This document shows, one piece after another, positions 27,780 through 40,260 of a stretch of 64,000 bases of DNA. The stretch is from the NCBI RefSeq assembly GCF_030323265.1, contig NZ_CP104992.1:434001-498000 (forward strand), given 5' to 3'. Under the pieces are notes generated by a model. That model made no database searches. It saw nothing but the letters and a program-made list of their open reading frames with translations, and was not told where the DNA came from. The DNA comes from Terrirhizobium terrae (GTDB lineage: Bacteria; Pseudomonadota; Alphaproteobacteria; Rhizobiales; Rhizobiaceae). How positions within the stretch are numbered: position 1 is the stretch's first letter; the number at the start of each line of letters is the position of its first letter. The position numbers and the translations under genes were made by a program.

Positions 27780-28145
27780 ATGGCCCATGACATAACGACA
27801 TTGATGACACGCAATCTGCATGACGTGTTCGGCGAAGGGGATGCCGATCGCCGGCGAAAGGCAATTGATGAAATCTTCGCCGAGGATGCGGTCTTCTACG
27901 AACAGGACAGCATCCATCGCGGCAGGGACGAGATCGCCAATATCGCCGGCATCATCCGCAACACCCATCCGGATTTCCGCTATACGGTCGTACGCCCGCC
28001 GGAACAGCTGCATGAAACGGCTGGCCGGATCCAGTGGGTCTCCGGCCGGCCGGGAGAGCCACCGGCCTATGCGGGAACGGATATCATCGTGGCACGGGAT
28101 GGAAAAATCGCAGCGGTCTATCTCTTCTTCGACCAGCAGCCGTGA
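27780..28145 (+). CDS. SnoaL-like (NTF2-fold) protein
   Basis: A 121-residue protein with the NTF2-like pattern: RRKAIDEIFAEDAVFYEQDSIHRGRDEIANIAGII and a C-terminal AGTDIIVARDGKIAAVYLFFD. ATG 27780 has GGAG six bases upstream; a longer frame from 27732 is less likely. Such proteins are small enzymes or binding proteins; the role here is unknown. Confidence 0.75.
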   Translation: MAHDITTLMTRNLHDVFGEGDADRRRKAIDEIFAEDAVFYEQDSIHRGRDEIANIAGIIRNTHPDFRYTVVRPPEQLHETAGRIQWVSGRPGEPPAYAGTDIIVARDGKIAAVYLFFDQQP

Positions 28146-28171
28146 TGGCGGCAATAGCCAAAGAAAGGAGG

Positions 28172-29763
28172 CTACTCCATTCCCTTCAGCTCTTCCCGCT
28201 GCCTGATCATCGTCAGGAATACGCGATAGTCGCGGTCGTAACCCGCCTTGCGGGACGGGTCAGGCAGGCGCTCCTCGCCGCCGGCATCCATCGCCCTGCC
28301 CGCGTCGAACAGTGAGCCATGCAGACCACCGGCGACCGAAGCCGTCATCGCCGTGCCGAGCAGCACGGCATCGCGCATTTCCGGCAGCACGACCTTGCGT
28401 CCGGTGACGTCGGCATAAAGCTCGATCAGAAGCGGGTTGTTCACATGCCCGCCGGTGACATGCAGCGTTTCGAACCGGTAGCCGAAGCCGGCCATCGCAT
28501 CGAGGATGTGGCGAATGCCGAGCGCGATCGCCACGCAGCCCCGCCAATAGAGCCTGCACAGCCCGTCGAACGACGTGTCGAGCGTTAGACCGCTGATCAC
28601 ACCGGTCGCATGGGGGTCGGCAAGCGGCGACCGGTTGCCGTGAAAATCCGGCAGGATGTGAAGGTTCGGGGCAATGTCATGCCCCTCGTCCTCCTCGGCT
28701 CGGCGCGCAGTTCGCCGATCCGGTCGATGATGCGGCCATGTAGCTCCGACGTCGGCTCGCCACCCGCCGCATGCATGCGCACGATATGGTCGAGCAGCGC
28801 GCCGGCAGCCGACTGCCCGCCCTCCACCAGCCAGTGATCGGGCAGCACCGCTTCGTAATACGGCCCCCAGAGACTGCGCCCAGGCTTCTCGTCCTTGGTG
28901 AGCGCGACAATGCAGCTCGACGTGCCGCCGATCAGCGCCACGCTCGTCTCCAGCCGCGATCCGCTGGCGGCACTGCCGAGCGCCCCGAAGGCACCGGCAT
29001 AGGCATCGATCAGGCCCGGGGCCACTGCGACGCCCTCGTCCAACCCGAGCGTTTCCGCCGCCTCCGCCGTCAGGCGACCGAGGCTTGATCCGACCGGTGC
29101 CGTGTCCTCCGGCAGCCCCGCCCGCTCCATCAGGTCATCGAGACCGGCAAGCGCCAGATAGTCGCGCTTCCATCCCGGCGTCTCGTGCGCGACGTAATTC
29201 CATTTGGCCGTGACGGTGCAACGCGACCGCGCCGTCGAGCCTGTCGCCTTCCATGTCAGGAAGTCGGCCAGATCGAAGATGAAGCCAGCCTTGGCCCAGC
29301 TCTGCGGCAGCTTCTCCTTCAGCCATTTGAGCTTCGGCATTTCCATTTCGGGAGACAGCGATCCGCCGGAATATTGCAGCACCGCATGACCGGTAGCCGA
29401 AAGCTCCCCGGCCTGCCGGATCGCCCGGTGATCGAGCCAGACGATCGTATCCTGCCGGTTCTCTCCGGTGGTCGAGACGCTTAGCTGCTGCCCTTCGGTA
29501 TCGCGTACAACAAGCGAACAGGTCGCGTCGAAGCCGATCGCAGCGATGCGCGAGGCATCAAGCCCGGCCTCCGCCATCGCCGCCTTGACCGCAATGCAGG
29601 TCGCAGCCCATATGTCTTCGGAGTCATGTTCGGCGTGATTGTCCCGTGGCCGGAACATCTTGATCGGATGCTTCGCCTTGGCGAGCGAGCGACCCTCACG
29701 GTCGAAAACCCCGGCACGCGCACTGGTCGTGCCGATATCGACCGCAACGATGTGATCACGCAT
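28172..29763 (-). CDS. FGGY-family pentulose/polyol kinase (one frame break)
   Basis: About 530 residues, ribulokinase-like in length and sequence: N-terminal phosphate-binding VAVDIGTTSARAGVFD, a central GLIDAYAGAFGALGS, and a C-terminal LHVTGGHVNNPLLIELYADVTGRKV. A base is missing at 28696/28697; restoring it joins ELRAEP to EEDEGHDIAPN and then VISGLTLDTSFDGL. Last gene of the smo/mtlK operon. It probably phosphorylates a ketose made by polyol oxidation, such as D-ribulose or D-xylulose; fructose is less usual for this family. Confidence 0.85.
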
Positions 29764-29818
29764 CCGGATCTTTTTCCTGTCCCTGTGTCGCTCGCTGCGG
29801 CCGGTCCCCGACGCGCAA

Positions 29819-30529
29819 TCAGAGCGCTTGCCGGGACATCGGGCCGCCGCGGCCCTCCATATAGTTTTGCACAAGGTGGAGCAAATCCGGCATGGCGTCA
29901 AACACCACATCGGGAGAAAGAGCGTCGATCCGCTCCCGATAGCCGGGAACGGAAGCATGCGAGCCGCCGGTGAAACCGAACACTGTCATGCCGGCGCGCT
30001 GCGCTGCCTCGATGCCGGCTGGGCTATCCTCGATGACGATGCAATCCTTTGGATTGAAGCCCATCTGGCTTGCCGCATGCAGGAAAAGATCCGGCGCCGG
30101 CTTGCCGTTTTTCACCATGCTGGCACTGAATATATGCGGTTCCAGCTTGTCGATCAGCCCGGTGATGGTCAGCGACAGGCGGATACGGTCGGGATTGCTG
30201 GACGACGCCACGCAGCGCGGCGTCTGGAGCCGATCGAGCGCCTCGGCAATGCCGGGTATCGGCTGCAGTTCCTTCTTGAAACGGCTGTAGAGGTCGAGCC
30301 GCATCGCTTCGAGGAATTCGGGGCCCGTATGAAACCCGTATTCCTCGTCCATCACCTGCTTCATCGTGGCAAGGCTGCGGCCGAGGAAGCGGCGATAGGC
30401 TTCCTCCTCGGCCATGTCGACGCCATGCCGGTTGAGAGCCTCGACAAGCACGCGAACCGAAAGCGGCTCGCTATCGACGAGAACGCCGTCGCAGTCGAAG
30501 ATCACTAATGGTCCGGCACGGTCAGCCAC
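29819..30529 (-). CDS. HAD-superfamily sugar phosphatase
   Basis: A 236-residue protein with HAD motif I FDCDGVLVDSEP, motif II in CVASSSNPDRI, motif III lysine in KNGKPAPDLFLHAA and motif IV VIEDSPAGIEAA, in the beta-phosphoglucomutase/2-deoxyglucose-6-phosphatase branch. GTG start at 30529, nine bases after the mtlK stop. It probably dephosphorylates or detoxifies a sugar phosphate formed during polyol catabolism. Confidence 0.85.
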   Translation of the reverse strand: MADRAGPLVIFDCDGVLVDSEPLSVRVLVEALNRHGVDMAEEEAYRRFLGRSLATMKQVMDEEYGFHTGPEFLEAMRLDLYSRFKKELQPIPGIAEALDRLQTPRCVASSSNPDRIRLSLTITGLIDKLEPHIFSASMVKNGKPAPDLFLHAASQMGFNPKDCIVIEDSPAGIEAAQRAGMTVFGFTGGSHASVPGYRERIDALSPDVVFDAMPDLLHLVQNYMEGRGGPMSRQAL

Positions 30530-30537
30530 GTATCACC

Positions 30538-32022
30538 TCATTCCTGAACCAGCTTGTCGTCGAGATAGAGCTGCAGCGTCTTCGCCGTGCCTTCCGCCCA
30601 AAGCGTCTTCAAGGCATGGGCAAAGCGCTTGCGGAACAACTCGTTCTTCGACACTTCGCCAAAAATCTCGTCGAACACCAGGAAGGCATCCGGATCATCC
30701 TTGGCCTTCAGCGCCGCTGCCTGCAGCTTCTCGGCGCTCGTGTCGTTGAACACGATCTTGCGGCCACTGTCCGACGTCCCGGCGAAGTAGCGGCACCACA
30801 GAGCGGAGACCAGCGACAGGCCGATAATGTCGTCGCCCTTGGCCAGGCGATCGCGCGTCGAGGGCAGGATGAACTTCGGCTGGCGGTTGGAACCGTCCTG
30901 CGCCAGACGCGGAATGGTGTCGCCGATCTTCGGGTTCAGGAAGCGGCGCTCGATCAGGTCGAAATATTCGTCGAGATTGGTATCCGGCACCGGCGGCACG
31001 ATCGGGATGATCTCTTCCTTCTCCAGCTTGGCGAGGAACGCCCGGATCAGCGGATGTTCCATCGCCTCGTGGACGAAGTGGATGTCGAGCAGCTCGCCCG
31101 GGTAGGCGATCGTCGCATGGCCACCGTTGAGGATGCGGATCTTCATCAGCTCATAAGGCGCGACGTCCGGCACGAACTGCACGCCGACCTCTTCCAGGCG
31201 CGGACGACCGGCCGGGAAGTTGTCTTCCATCACCCACTGCTTGAACTCTTCGCAGAACACCGGCCAGTTGTCGTCGATGTTGAAATCGTTCTTCAGGATG
31301 TCGACTTCGCGCTGACCGGTTGCCGGCGTGATGCGGTCCACCATCGAGTTCGGGAAGGCGACATTCTCGTGGATCCACGTCGCGAATGCCGGGTCAGACA
31401 TCTTGGCGAGCCCGATGACGGTGTTTTCCGTCACATGGCCGTTTCCGGGAATGTTGTCGCAGGACATGATCGTGAACGGCGGTACACCGCGCTCACGACG
31501 AAGCTTCATGCCCGCGAGGATCAGGCCGAACACCGTCTTCGGTGCCGTCGGGTTTTTACCGTCCTCCACCATCGCCGGATGGGCTGGATTGAAGTGACCG
31601 GCGGCATCGATGAAATAGCCGCCTTCGGTGATCGTCATGGAAACGATGCGGATTACCGGATCGGCAAGCTTCTCGACCAGCGCGTCCTTTTCGTCCGGCG
31701 CGATGATGTCGATCATCGGCGCGGTGACGCGCGCGCCGGTCTTGTTGTTGTCCTGCTCGACCACGGTCGTCAGGTAGTCCTGCGCCTTCAGCTTGTCGCG
31801 CATGGCGGCATCTGACGGCATGACGCCGGCGCCGATGATCGCCCAGTCGTGGCCCTTGCCCGTGTTGAACAGGTCATCGAGATAGATCGCCTGATGGGCG
31901 CGGTGGAAATTTCCAACGCCGAAATGGATGATGCCCGGCTTCAGGCTCTTCGGGTCGTAGGCCGGCACAGCAGCCGTTGCTGCGGCATCCTTGAGGCTTG
32001 CCAACGAAAGCTTCACAGTCAT
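30538..32022 (-). CDS. mtlK: Mannitol 2-dehydrogenase
   Basis: A 494-residue member of the long-chain mannitol dehydrogenase family, oxidising D-mannitol to D-fructose with NAD. It shows the N-terminal GIIHFGVGNFHRAHQAIYLD, the NGHVTENTVIGLA region with SCDNIPGNG before it, and the catalytic Lys/Asn segment KIRILNGGHATIAYPG. ATG 32022. Located just downstream of smoK, as in other rhizobial hexitol operons. Confidence 0.93.
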   Translation of the reverse strand: MTVKLSLASLKDAAATAAVPAYDPKSLKPGIIHFGVGNFHRAHQAIYLDDLFNTGKGHDWAIIGAGVMPSDAAMRDKLKAQDYLTTVVEQDNNKTGARVTAPMIDIIAPDEKDALVEKLADPVIRIVSMTITEGGYFIDAAGHFNPAHPAMVEDGKNPTAPKTVFGLILAGMKLRRERGVPPFTIMSCDNIPGNGHVTENTVIGLAKMSDPAFATWIHENVAFPNSMVDRITPATGQREVDILKNDFNIDDNWPVFCEEFKQWVMEDNFPAGRPRLEEVGVQFVPDVAPYELMKIRILNGGHATIAYPGELLDIHFVHEAMEHPLIRAFLAKLEKEEIIPIVPPVPDTNLDEYFDLIERRFLNPKIGDTIPRLAQDGSNRQPKFILPSTRDRLAKGDDIIGLSLVSALWCRYFAGTSDSGRKIVFNDTSAEKLQAAALKAKDDPDAFLVFDEIFGEVSKNELFRKRFAHALKTLWAEGTAKTLQLYLDDKLVQE

Positions 32023-32067
32023 TTTCTCATACTCCGGTTGGCCTGAACTCCCAGGCCGATTGGATAA

Positions 32068-33071
<1,004 letters not shown>

Positions 33072-33083
33072 GAGACGAATTCC

Positions 33084-33908
33084 TTACTTAACCGCGCCAA
33101 ACGTGAGGCCGCGAACGAGTTGCTTCTGGCTGAACCAGCCGAGGATGAGGATGGGTGCGATCGCCATGGTCGACGCTGCTGAGAGCTTTGCCCAGAACAG
33201 GCCTTGCGGTGACGAGAAGGAAGCGATGAAGGCCGTCAGCGGCGCCGCATTCGTGGTCGTCAGCTGGATGGTCCAGAACGCTTCGTTCCAGGCAAGGATG
33301 ATGTTGAGGAGCAGCGTCGAGGCAATGCCCGGCACGGCCATCGGCGTCAGCACGTAGACGATCTCTTTCCAGAGGCTCGCACCGTCCATCCGCGCCGCTT
33401 CCAGGATCTCGCCCGGAATTTCGCGGAAATAGGTGTAGAGCATCCAGACCACGATCGGCAGGTTGATCAGCGTCAGCATGACGGTGAGGCCGACACGGCT
33501 GTCGAGCAGGCCGAAGGTGCGGAAGATGATGAAGATCGGCAGAAGAACCGCGACCGACGGCATCATCTTGGTGGAGAGCATCCACATCAGGATGTCCTTC
33601 GTCCGCTTGCCCGGCGCAAAGGCCATCGCCCAGGCGGACGGGATCGCGATGATCAGCGCCAGGATGGTGGAGCCGAGCGACAGGATCACCGAGTTCATGA
33701 ACGGCTTGAAATAGTCGCGCTGCGTCTGCACCGTGACATAGTTCTCGAACGTGCCCGACGGGATCAGGCTGAAGCCGGCAATGGCTTCCTGCTCTGTCTT
33801 GAGGCTGGTGATGACGGCGTAGAGGATCGGAAAGAAGATGAGGAGCGCCACGACCCATGCTGCGATGGTCCAGCCGATCTTGGCTCCGGTGGTAACTTTG
33901 CGTGCCAT
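33084..33908 (-). CDS. smoG: Polyol ABC transporter permease
   Basis: A 274-residue MalG-type permease with six hydrophobic helices and the EAA loop EAARMDGASLWKEIVYVLTPMAVPG. ATG 33908 with GGGATAAG upstream. Twelve bases separate its stop from smoK. Confidence 0.92.
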   Translation of the reverse strand: MARKVTTGAKIGWTIAAWVVALLIFFPILYAVITSLKTEQEAIAGFSLIPSGTFENYVTVQTQRDYFKPFMNSVILSLGSTILALIIAIPSAWAMAFAPGKRTKDILMWMLSTKMMPSVAVLLPIFIIFRTFGLLDSRVGLTVMLTLINLPIVVWMLYTYFREIPGEILEAARMDGASLWKEIVYVLTPMAVPGIASTLLLNIILAWNEAFWTIQLTTTNAAPLTAFIASFSSPQGLFWAKLSAASTMAIAPILILGWFSQKQLVRGLTFGAVK

Positions 33909-33919
33909 GATCTTATCCC

Positions 33920-34792
33920 CTACTTGTCCAGGTTCTTGCCGACGGCGCGCATCAGGAAGATGGCGACGATATTGGCGAGAACGACGGCGATGATGCCACC
34001 TGCAGCCCCGCCGCCGACGTCATAGCCCAGGCGTGCCGTGCGGTAGATGAGGAAGGTGAGGTTGGTGGACGCGTAACCCGGGCCGCCATTGGTGGTGACG
34101 AGGATTTCCGCATAGATGCCGAGCAGGAAGATCGTCTGGATCAGGATGACGACCGTGACGGCGCGCGAAAGATGCGGGATCGTCAGGTAGATGAAGCGGT
34201 TGACGAAATTCGCGCCGTCCATCTCCGCGGCTTCCTTCTGCTCGCTGTCGAGCGACTGCAGCGCGGTAAGCAGGATGAGCGTCGCAAACGGCAGCCACTG
34301 CCACGCAACGATGATGATGACCGAGAAAAGCGGATATTGCGCGAACCAGTCGATCGGTTGAAGCCCGAAGAACTTGGCGACGTCGGCGAATACGCCATAG
34401 CCCGGATGCATCAGCATGTTCTTCCAGATCAATGCCGCGACCGGCGGCATGACGAAGAAGGGCGAGATGACGAGAATGCGCACGATCCCCTGACCGAAGA
34501 TCGGCTGGTCGATCAGTAGTGCGATCGCGGTACCACCGATGACGGTTATGGCAAGCACGCCGAGCACCAGGACCAGCGTGTTCCAGATCGACTGGAAGAA
34601 GGCCGGATCGGTGTAGAAATACTGGTAATTGAAGAAGCCTGCGAACGAGACGTTCATCGGCGTCAGCAGGTTGTAGTTCTGGAACGAGTAGTACAGCGTC
34701 ATTGCGAGCGGTACGACCATCCAGACGAGAAGAACGATGACGGAGGGCGCCATCATCAGGCGAGCCAACGTCTTGGTGTTTTGCGTTGCCAT
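33920..34792 (-). CDS. smoF: Polyol ABC transporter permease
   Basis: A 290-residue MalF-type permease with about six helices and the EAA loop EAAEMDGANFVNRFIYLTIPHLS. Eleven bases upstream of smoG. It is separated from smoE by 194 bases holding a hairpin, so its expression may be lower than that of the binding protein. Confidence 0.92.
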   Translation of the reverse strand: MATQNTKTLARLMMAPSVIVLLVWMVVPLAMTLYYSFQNYNLLTPMNVSFAGFFNYQYFYTDPAFFQSIWNTLVLVLGVLAITVIGGTAIALLIDQPIFGQGIVRILVISPFFVMPPVAALIWKNMLMHPGYGVFADVAKFFGLQPIDWFAQYPLFSVIIIVAWQWLPFATLILLTALQSLDSEQKEAAEMDGANFVNRFIYLTIPHLSRAVTVVILIQTIFLLGIYAEILVTTNGGPGYASTNLTFLIYRTARLGYDVGGGAAGGIIAVVLANIVAIFLMRAVGKNLDK

Positions 34793-34942
34793 CTTGAGCG
34801 ACCCTCCCCGGAGCCATTTCAGCTCTAATTGCCGTGCCTTGTGTTCGGGCGGGAACCGCGGCGCGGGAGCATGATCTTGTTTTTATAGGGTAGCCGGCGA
34901 ACACGACGAGATGTGCGCAGGCGGAATGTTCCCGTCAGGTAG

Positions 34943-34977
34943 ACTGCCCGGCCGCATCGGCGACCGGGCAGTTTCTT
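34943..34977 (-). terminator. Intercistronic hairpin between smoE and smoF
   Basis: Inverted repeat ACTGCCCGG/CCGGGCAGT around a 12-base loop, just after the smoE stop. It lacks a long T-tract in the minus direction, so it more probably acts as a partial terminator or mRNA 3'-end stabiliser than as a full stop. Confidence 0.55.
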
Positions 34978-34986
34978 CTTGGGAGG

Positions 34987-36303
34987 TTACTTGATGTAGC
35001 CGGCGCGGGTCATGTCGCGGGTTGCCGTTGCCTGAGCGGCGGCAAGCGCGTCGTCGACCGTGGACTGGCCGGCGATAACAGCCGAGAAAAGCTGACCGAT
35101 CGTGGTGCCGAGAGCCTGGAATTCAGGGATCGCGACGAACTGGCCACCCGTGTAGGGCACCGGCTTGACGGTCGGCTTAGTGATGTCGGCAGCAGTCATG
35201 GCAGCGAGCGTCGGTTCGGCGAAGGCTGCAGCCTTCTTGTAGTCCGCGTTTTCGTAGAGCGAGGTACGCGTGCCCGGAGGAACGTTGGCCCAGCCTTCCT
35301 TGGATGCGACGAGAGCCGTGTATTCCTTGCTGGTTGCCCAGGCGATGAACTTCTGCGCGGCTTCAGCCTTCTGCGAAGAGGCTGGAACGGCGAGGTTCCA
35401 CGACCACAGCCAGTTGCCGTGGTTGTTGACGCCTTCCTTGGACGGGAAGATCGCATAGTTGACCTTGTCGGCAACCGTCGATTCCTTCGGGTTGGAGACC
35501 ATGGAGGCTGCCACGGTGGCGTCCATCCACATGCCGCACTTGCCCTGCTGGAACAGCGTCAGGTTTTCGTTGAAGCCGTTGGAGGACGCGCCGGCCGGAC
35601 CGGCTTCCTTCATCAGGTCTGCATAGAACTGCAGCGAGGCCTTCCATTCCGGCTGGTCGAACTGCGGCTTCCAGTTTTCATCGAACCAGCGACCACCGAA
35701 CGAGTTGGTCAGCGCCGAGATGAAGGCCATGTTTTCGCCCCAGCCGGCCTTGCCGCGAAGGCAAATGCCGTTGATGTCGTTGCTGCGGTCGGTCATCTTC
35801 TTCGCCGCATCGGCGATGAATTCCCAGGTCGGGTTTTCAGGCATCTTCAGGCCGGCCTTTTCGAGAAGGTCGGTGCGATACATGATCATCGCAGATTCAC
35901 CGTAGAACGGTGCCGCATAAAGCTTGCTGTCGACAGAGAGGCCGCCGCGGATCGCCGGCAGCAGGTCATCCATGTCGTAATTATCACCGAGACCGTCGAG
36001 CGGCAGCAGCCACTGCTGCTTGGCCCAGATCGGAACTTCGTAATTGCCGATGGTGACGATGTCGTACTGGCCGCCATTGGCAGCGATATCGGTCGTGACG
36101 CGCTCGCGAAGAACGTTTTCTTCGAGCGTGACCCAGTTGACCTGGATATCCGGGTTCGCCTTGGTGAATTCAGACGTCAGACCCTGCATGCGGATCATGT
36201 CGGAATTGTTGACGGTCGCGATGGTGAGGGTTTCGGCAGATGCCGCAGTGGCAACAAAAGCCATGGCCGAGCAGGCGCCCAGCAAAAAGGTCTTCAATGT
36301 CAT
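34987..36303 (-). CDS. smoE: Polyol ABC transporter periplasmic binding protein
   Basis: A 438-residue cluster D binding protein with a signal peptide ending TAASA and a mature start ETLTIATVNNSDMIRMQGLTSEF. The body has the usual ENVLRERVTTDIAANGGQYDIVTIGNYEVPIWA and W-rich ligand-pocket segments. ATG 36303 with GGGAGGAAG upstream. Its order before smoFGK-mtlK and after smoC supports sorbitol/mannitol uptake. Confidence 0.93.
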   Translation of the reverse strand: MTLKTFLLGACSAMAFVATAASAETLTIATVNNSDMIRMQGLTSEFTKANPDIQVNWVTLEENVLRERVTTDIAANGGQYDIVTIGNYEVPIWAKQQWLLPLDGLGDNYDMDDLLPAIRGGLSVDSKLYAAPFYGESAMIMYRTDLLEKAGLKMPENPTWEFIADAAKKMTDRSNDINGICLRGKAGWGENMAFISALTNSFGGRWFDENWKPQFDQPEWKASLQFYADLMKEAGPAGASSNGFNENLTLFQQGKCGMWMDATVAASMVSNPKESTVADKVNYAIFPSKEGVNNHGNWLWSWNLAVPASSQKAEAAQKFIAWATSKEYTALVASKEGWANVPPGTRTSLYENADYKKAAAFAEPTLAAMTAADITKPTVKPVPYTGGQFVAIPEFQALGTTIGQLFSAVIAGQSTVDDALAAAQATATRDMTRAGYIK

Positions 36304-36449
36304 ATCTTCCTCCCGAGAAGATGTTAGCGAGCATTCGCTTTGCTCATGGGCAATTACTTACTAAGCCCTCTCGGAAGTCAACAGAGATTCGTCGCTGCAC
36401 TGCGATTAAAACGTTTTAAATTATTGATTTTATTATTATAATTTTTTGC
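36304..36449. promoter_or_regulatory. smoC-smoE intergenic region with A/T-rich palindrome
   Basis: The stretch AAAACGTTTTAAATTATTG (around 36409-36427) contains the palindrome AAAACGTTTT and an A/T-rich run unlike its surroundings. Candidate promoter and SmoC operator for smoE; no experimental consensus is recalled to test it against. Confidence 0.4.
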
Positions 36450-37402
36450 TCACAGGGAGAGCAACTGCTCGGCAGAAGCCTCGTCGGTGATCACGCCGTT
36501 GATCAATCCGCCCTTGAGAGCAGCGCCCATGGCCGGAATTTTCCGCTTGCCCTGGGCGATACCGATCACCGCGCTCGTCTCTCGCGACGGGATCGGCACG
36601 CTGGCGACACGCTCGTTGACGGCATTGTCGATCAGGCGTCCGTTGCGGTCGTAGATCCAGCCACAAATCTCGCCTGTGGCACCACTATCGACAAGTTGCA
36701 GCATTTCCTCCCGCTCGAGAAACCCGTCGACGCAAAGCGGCGCTTCCACGCCAAGCTCGCCGATGCCGACGAAGGTGGCGTCCGCCTGCGCGGCAAGAGC
36801 CAGGGTCGAGCGCACCAGCGCCTGGTCGTGAAGCGTCACGCGCTCCTCGGCAGAGGAACAGAGGACCGGCAGCGGCATCGGGAAATGCCGCGTCTTGATG
36901 GCATCGGCCATGGAAAAAATGACGTTGTAGAAGGCGGCTGAGCCGTCCGGCCCGATATTGCCGGTGAGCGAGACGATCCGGTGCTGCGGGCATTCCATCG
37001 GCGGCAACTGGTCGACGGCGGCCTTCAGGGTCCTGCCGGTGCCGACGGCGATGACGATCGGATCCGGCCGCTTCAGCCAGCGTTCGATTTCCGCCGCCGC
37101 CGCTTCCGCGATGCCGGTCGTGGAAGACCCTCCTCCGGATCGCTCGGCACCACTTCCGCATGCTTCAGCCCGTATTTTTCCTTAAGCCGTTCGGCAAGTT
37201 CCAGGCAGGCGGCGATCGGGTGGTCGAGCCGGACCTTGATCAGCCGCTCGGCAACCGCAAGCGACACGAGGCGCTGCGCCGACTGGCGCGAAATGCCCAT
37301 GGCGGACGCGATTTCGTCCTGCGTTCGGCCAGCGACATAGTAGAGCCACCCAGCCCTCGCCGCATCATCCAGCCGCCCCTGGGTGTCAGACCGTTTTGCC
37401 AT
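36450..37402 (-). CDS. smoC: SorC-family regulator of polyol genes (one frame break)
   Basis: About 317 residues. The N-terminal HTH (AGWLYYVAGRTQDEIASAMGISRQSAQRLVSLA) is followed by the sugar-binding domain (VAVGTGRTLKAAVDQL, SLTGNIGPDGSAAFYN, VGIGELG, GQGKRK-like AQGKRKIPAMGAALKGG). A base is missing in the run at 37128-37130, separating VVPSDPEEG from SSTTGIAEAA. ATG 37402 with GAGGAGA seven bases upstream. It lies upstream of and in line with smoE and is expected to control the operon in response to a hexitol. Confidence 0.88.
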
Positions 37403-37494
37403 GCAGAAATCTCCTCTGGCAATTTGCTGACATTTTTTCCGACGGTCTGTCAAACGATGAAAAATGGATCTGCCATGAGCAAGACGCGCGCCGC

Positions 37495-38064
37495 TCAGTC
37501 CGATTTAAACGCAGCGATGATCACATCAGCCATGCGGCCATACTCTCCGCGATGCGCGGCAATCGAGGCATTCAGCCAGTCTGCAGCGCCAATTTTCGTA
37601 AGGTCGAGCGAGTGCCCCGCTTGCCCGCTAAGCTGCTTGAAATACTGCAATTGCGTACGCCCATTTCCCTCGCGAAAAGGGTGTACATAATTCACGTCCC
37701 CCATGATCGACGCGGCCTTCACGGCAAATTCTTCGCGATTCAGGCCGCGCAGAAAATCCATCGACATCAGACGCCGATGAACGTCGGACATGCCGATTTC
37801 GATATACTGCCGAAACTGGAACTGGCTGCCGCCCTTCGAGATCTCGACGGTGCGGATTTCTCCGGCCCAATCGAAAATGTCCTGAAAAAGATGGCGGTGG
37901 ATGGCGCGAAGATGTTTGAGATCGAAATCTCCGGCGGGGATACCCTGACGGCTGCGGATCGTCGAATAACGCCGTTCTGCCAAGTCCAGACCATCAGAAT
38001 CGCGAATATTGAATTTGTTTCGCAGAACCTTCGTGCCCGGATAGACATAAGGATCGTCACTCAT
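37495..38064 (-). CDS. Fic-domain toxin (FicT/VbhT-like)
   Basis: A 189-residue protein that is almost entirely a Fic fold, with the intact catalytic motif HPFREGNGRTQ (His near residue 128) and the upstream HLFQDIFDWAGEIRTVEISKGGSQF region. Fic enzymes transfer AMP from ATP to targets; close FicT relatives AMPylate gyrase and topoisomerase IV. No inhibitory helix is seen inside the protein (class I arrangement), matching the small antitoxin gene 12 bases upstream. Confidence 0.9.
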   Translation of the reverse strand: MSDDPYVYPGTKVLRNKFNIRDSDGLDLAERRYSTIRSRQGIPAGDFDLKHLRAIHRHLFQDIFDWAGEIRTVEISKGGSQFQFRQYIEIGMSDVHRRLMSMDFLRGLNREEFAVKAASIMGDVNYVHPFREGNGRTQLQYFKQLSGQAGHSLDLTKIGAADWLNASIAAHRGEYGRMADVIIAAFKSD

Positions 38065-38076
38065 GGTGCCGCTTGC

Positions 38077-38289
38077 CTATCTTCGGGCAGAAACGGGCGT
38101 CGACTGCTTTTCCGCCATACGCCTCTCCAAGTCCTTCCGAACATACTCGAGCTGCTGCTCGACGGTATAGCCTTCACGATCGAACATATCGAACATCGCA
38201 AGATCATCAGCATCTAGCGGGTTTCCCTCGATCGCCTGCAGATGTGCGGCCTCGAGTGTGCGCTGTCGAATCAGGTCCTTGTCGCTCAT
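38077..38289 (-). CDS. VbhA-type antitoxin of the Fic toxin
   Basis: A 70-residue protein with the VbhA-like helix ending IEGNPLDADDLAMFDMFDREG. The inhibitory glutamate (about Glu21) that blocks ATP placement is present, while the preceding Ser/Thr of the usual (S/T)xxxE(G/N) motif is Leu17. ATG 38289 (MSDKDLIRQRTL). Translated just before the toxin, as expected for an antitoxin. Confidence 0.8.
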   Translation of the reverse strand: MSDKDLIRQRTLEAAHLQAIEGNPLDADDLAMFDMFDREGYTVEQQLEYVRKDLERRMAEKQSTPVSARR

Positions 38290-38396
38290 TATCCGCCTTC
38301 CGCACATGCCGCACAGACGAGAAATCCGCGTTCCCGGCAGTCTTCGAAACTACCAGAAACGCGGATCTTCAGCAAATACGGTGGGCTGATGAAGCC

Positions 38397-40245
<1,849 letters not shown>

Positions 40246-40260
40246 CGATCTATCCTATCT

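Noticed and set aside
30508..31815. 435-codon plus-strand frame antisense to mtlK
   Set aside because: Fully inside a well-supported gene; the translated product is Arg/His/Asp-rich nonsense.
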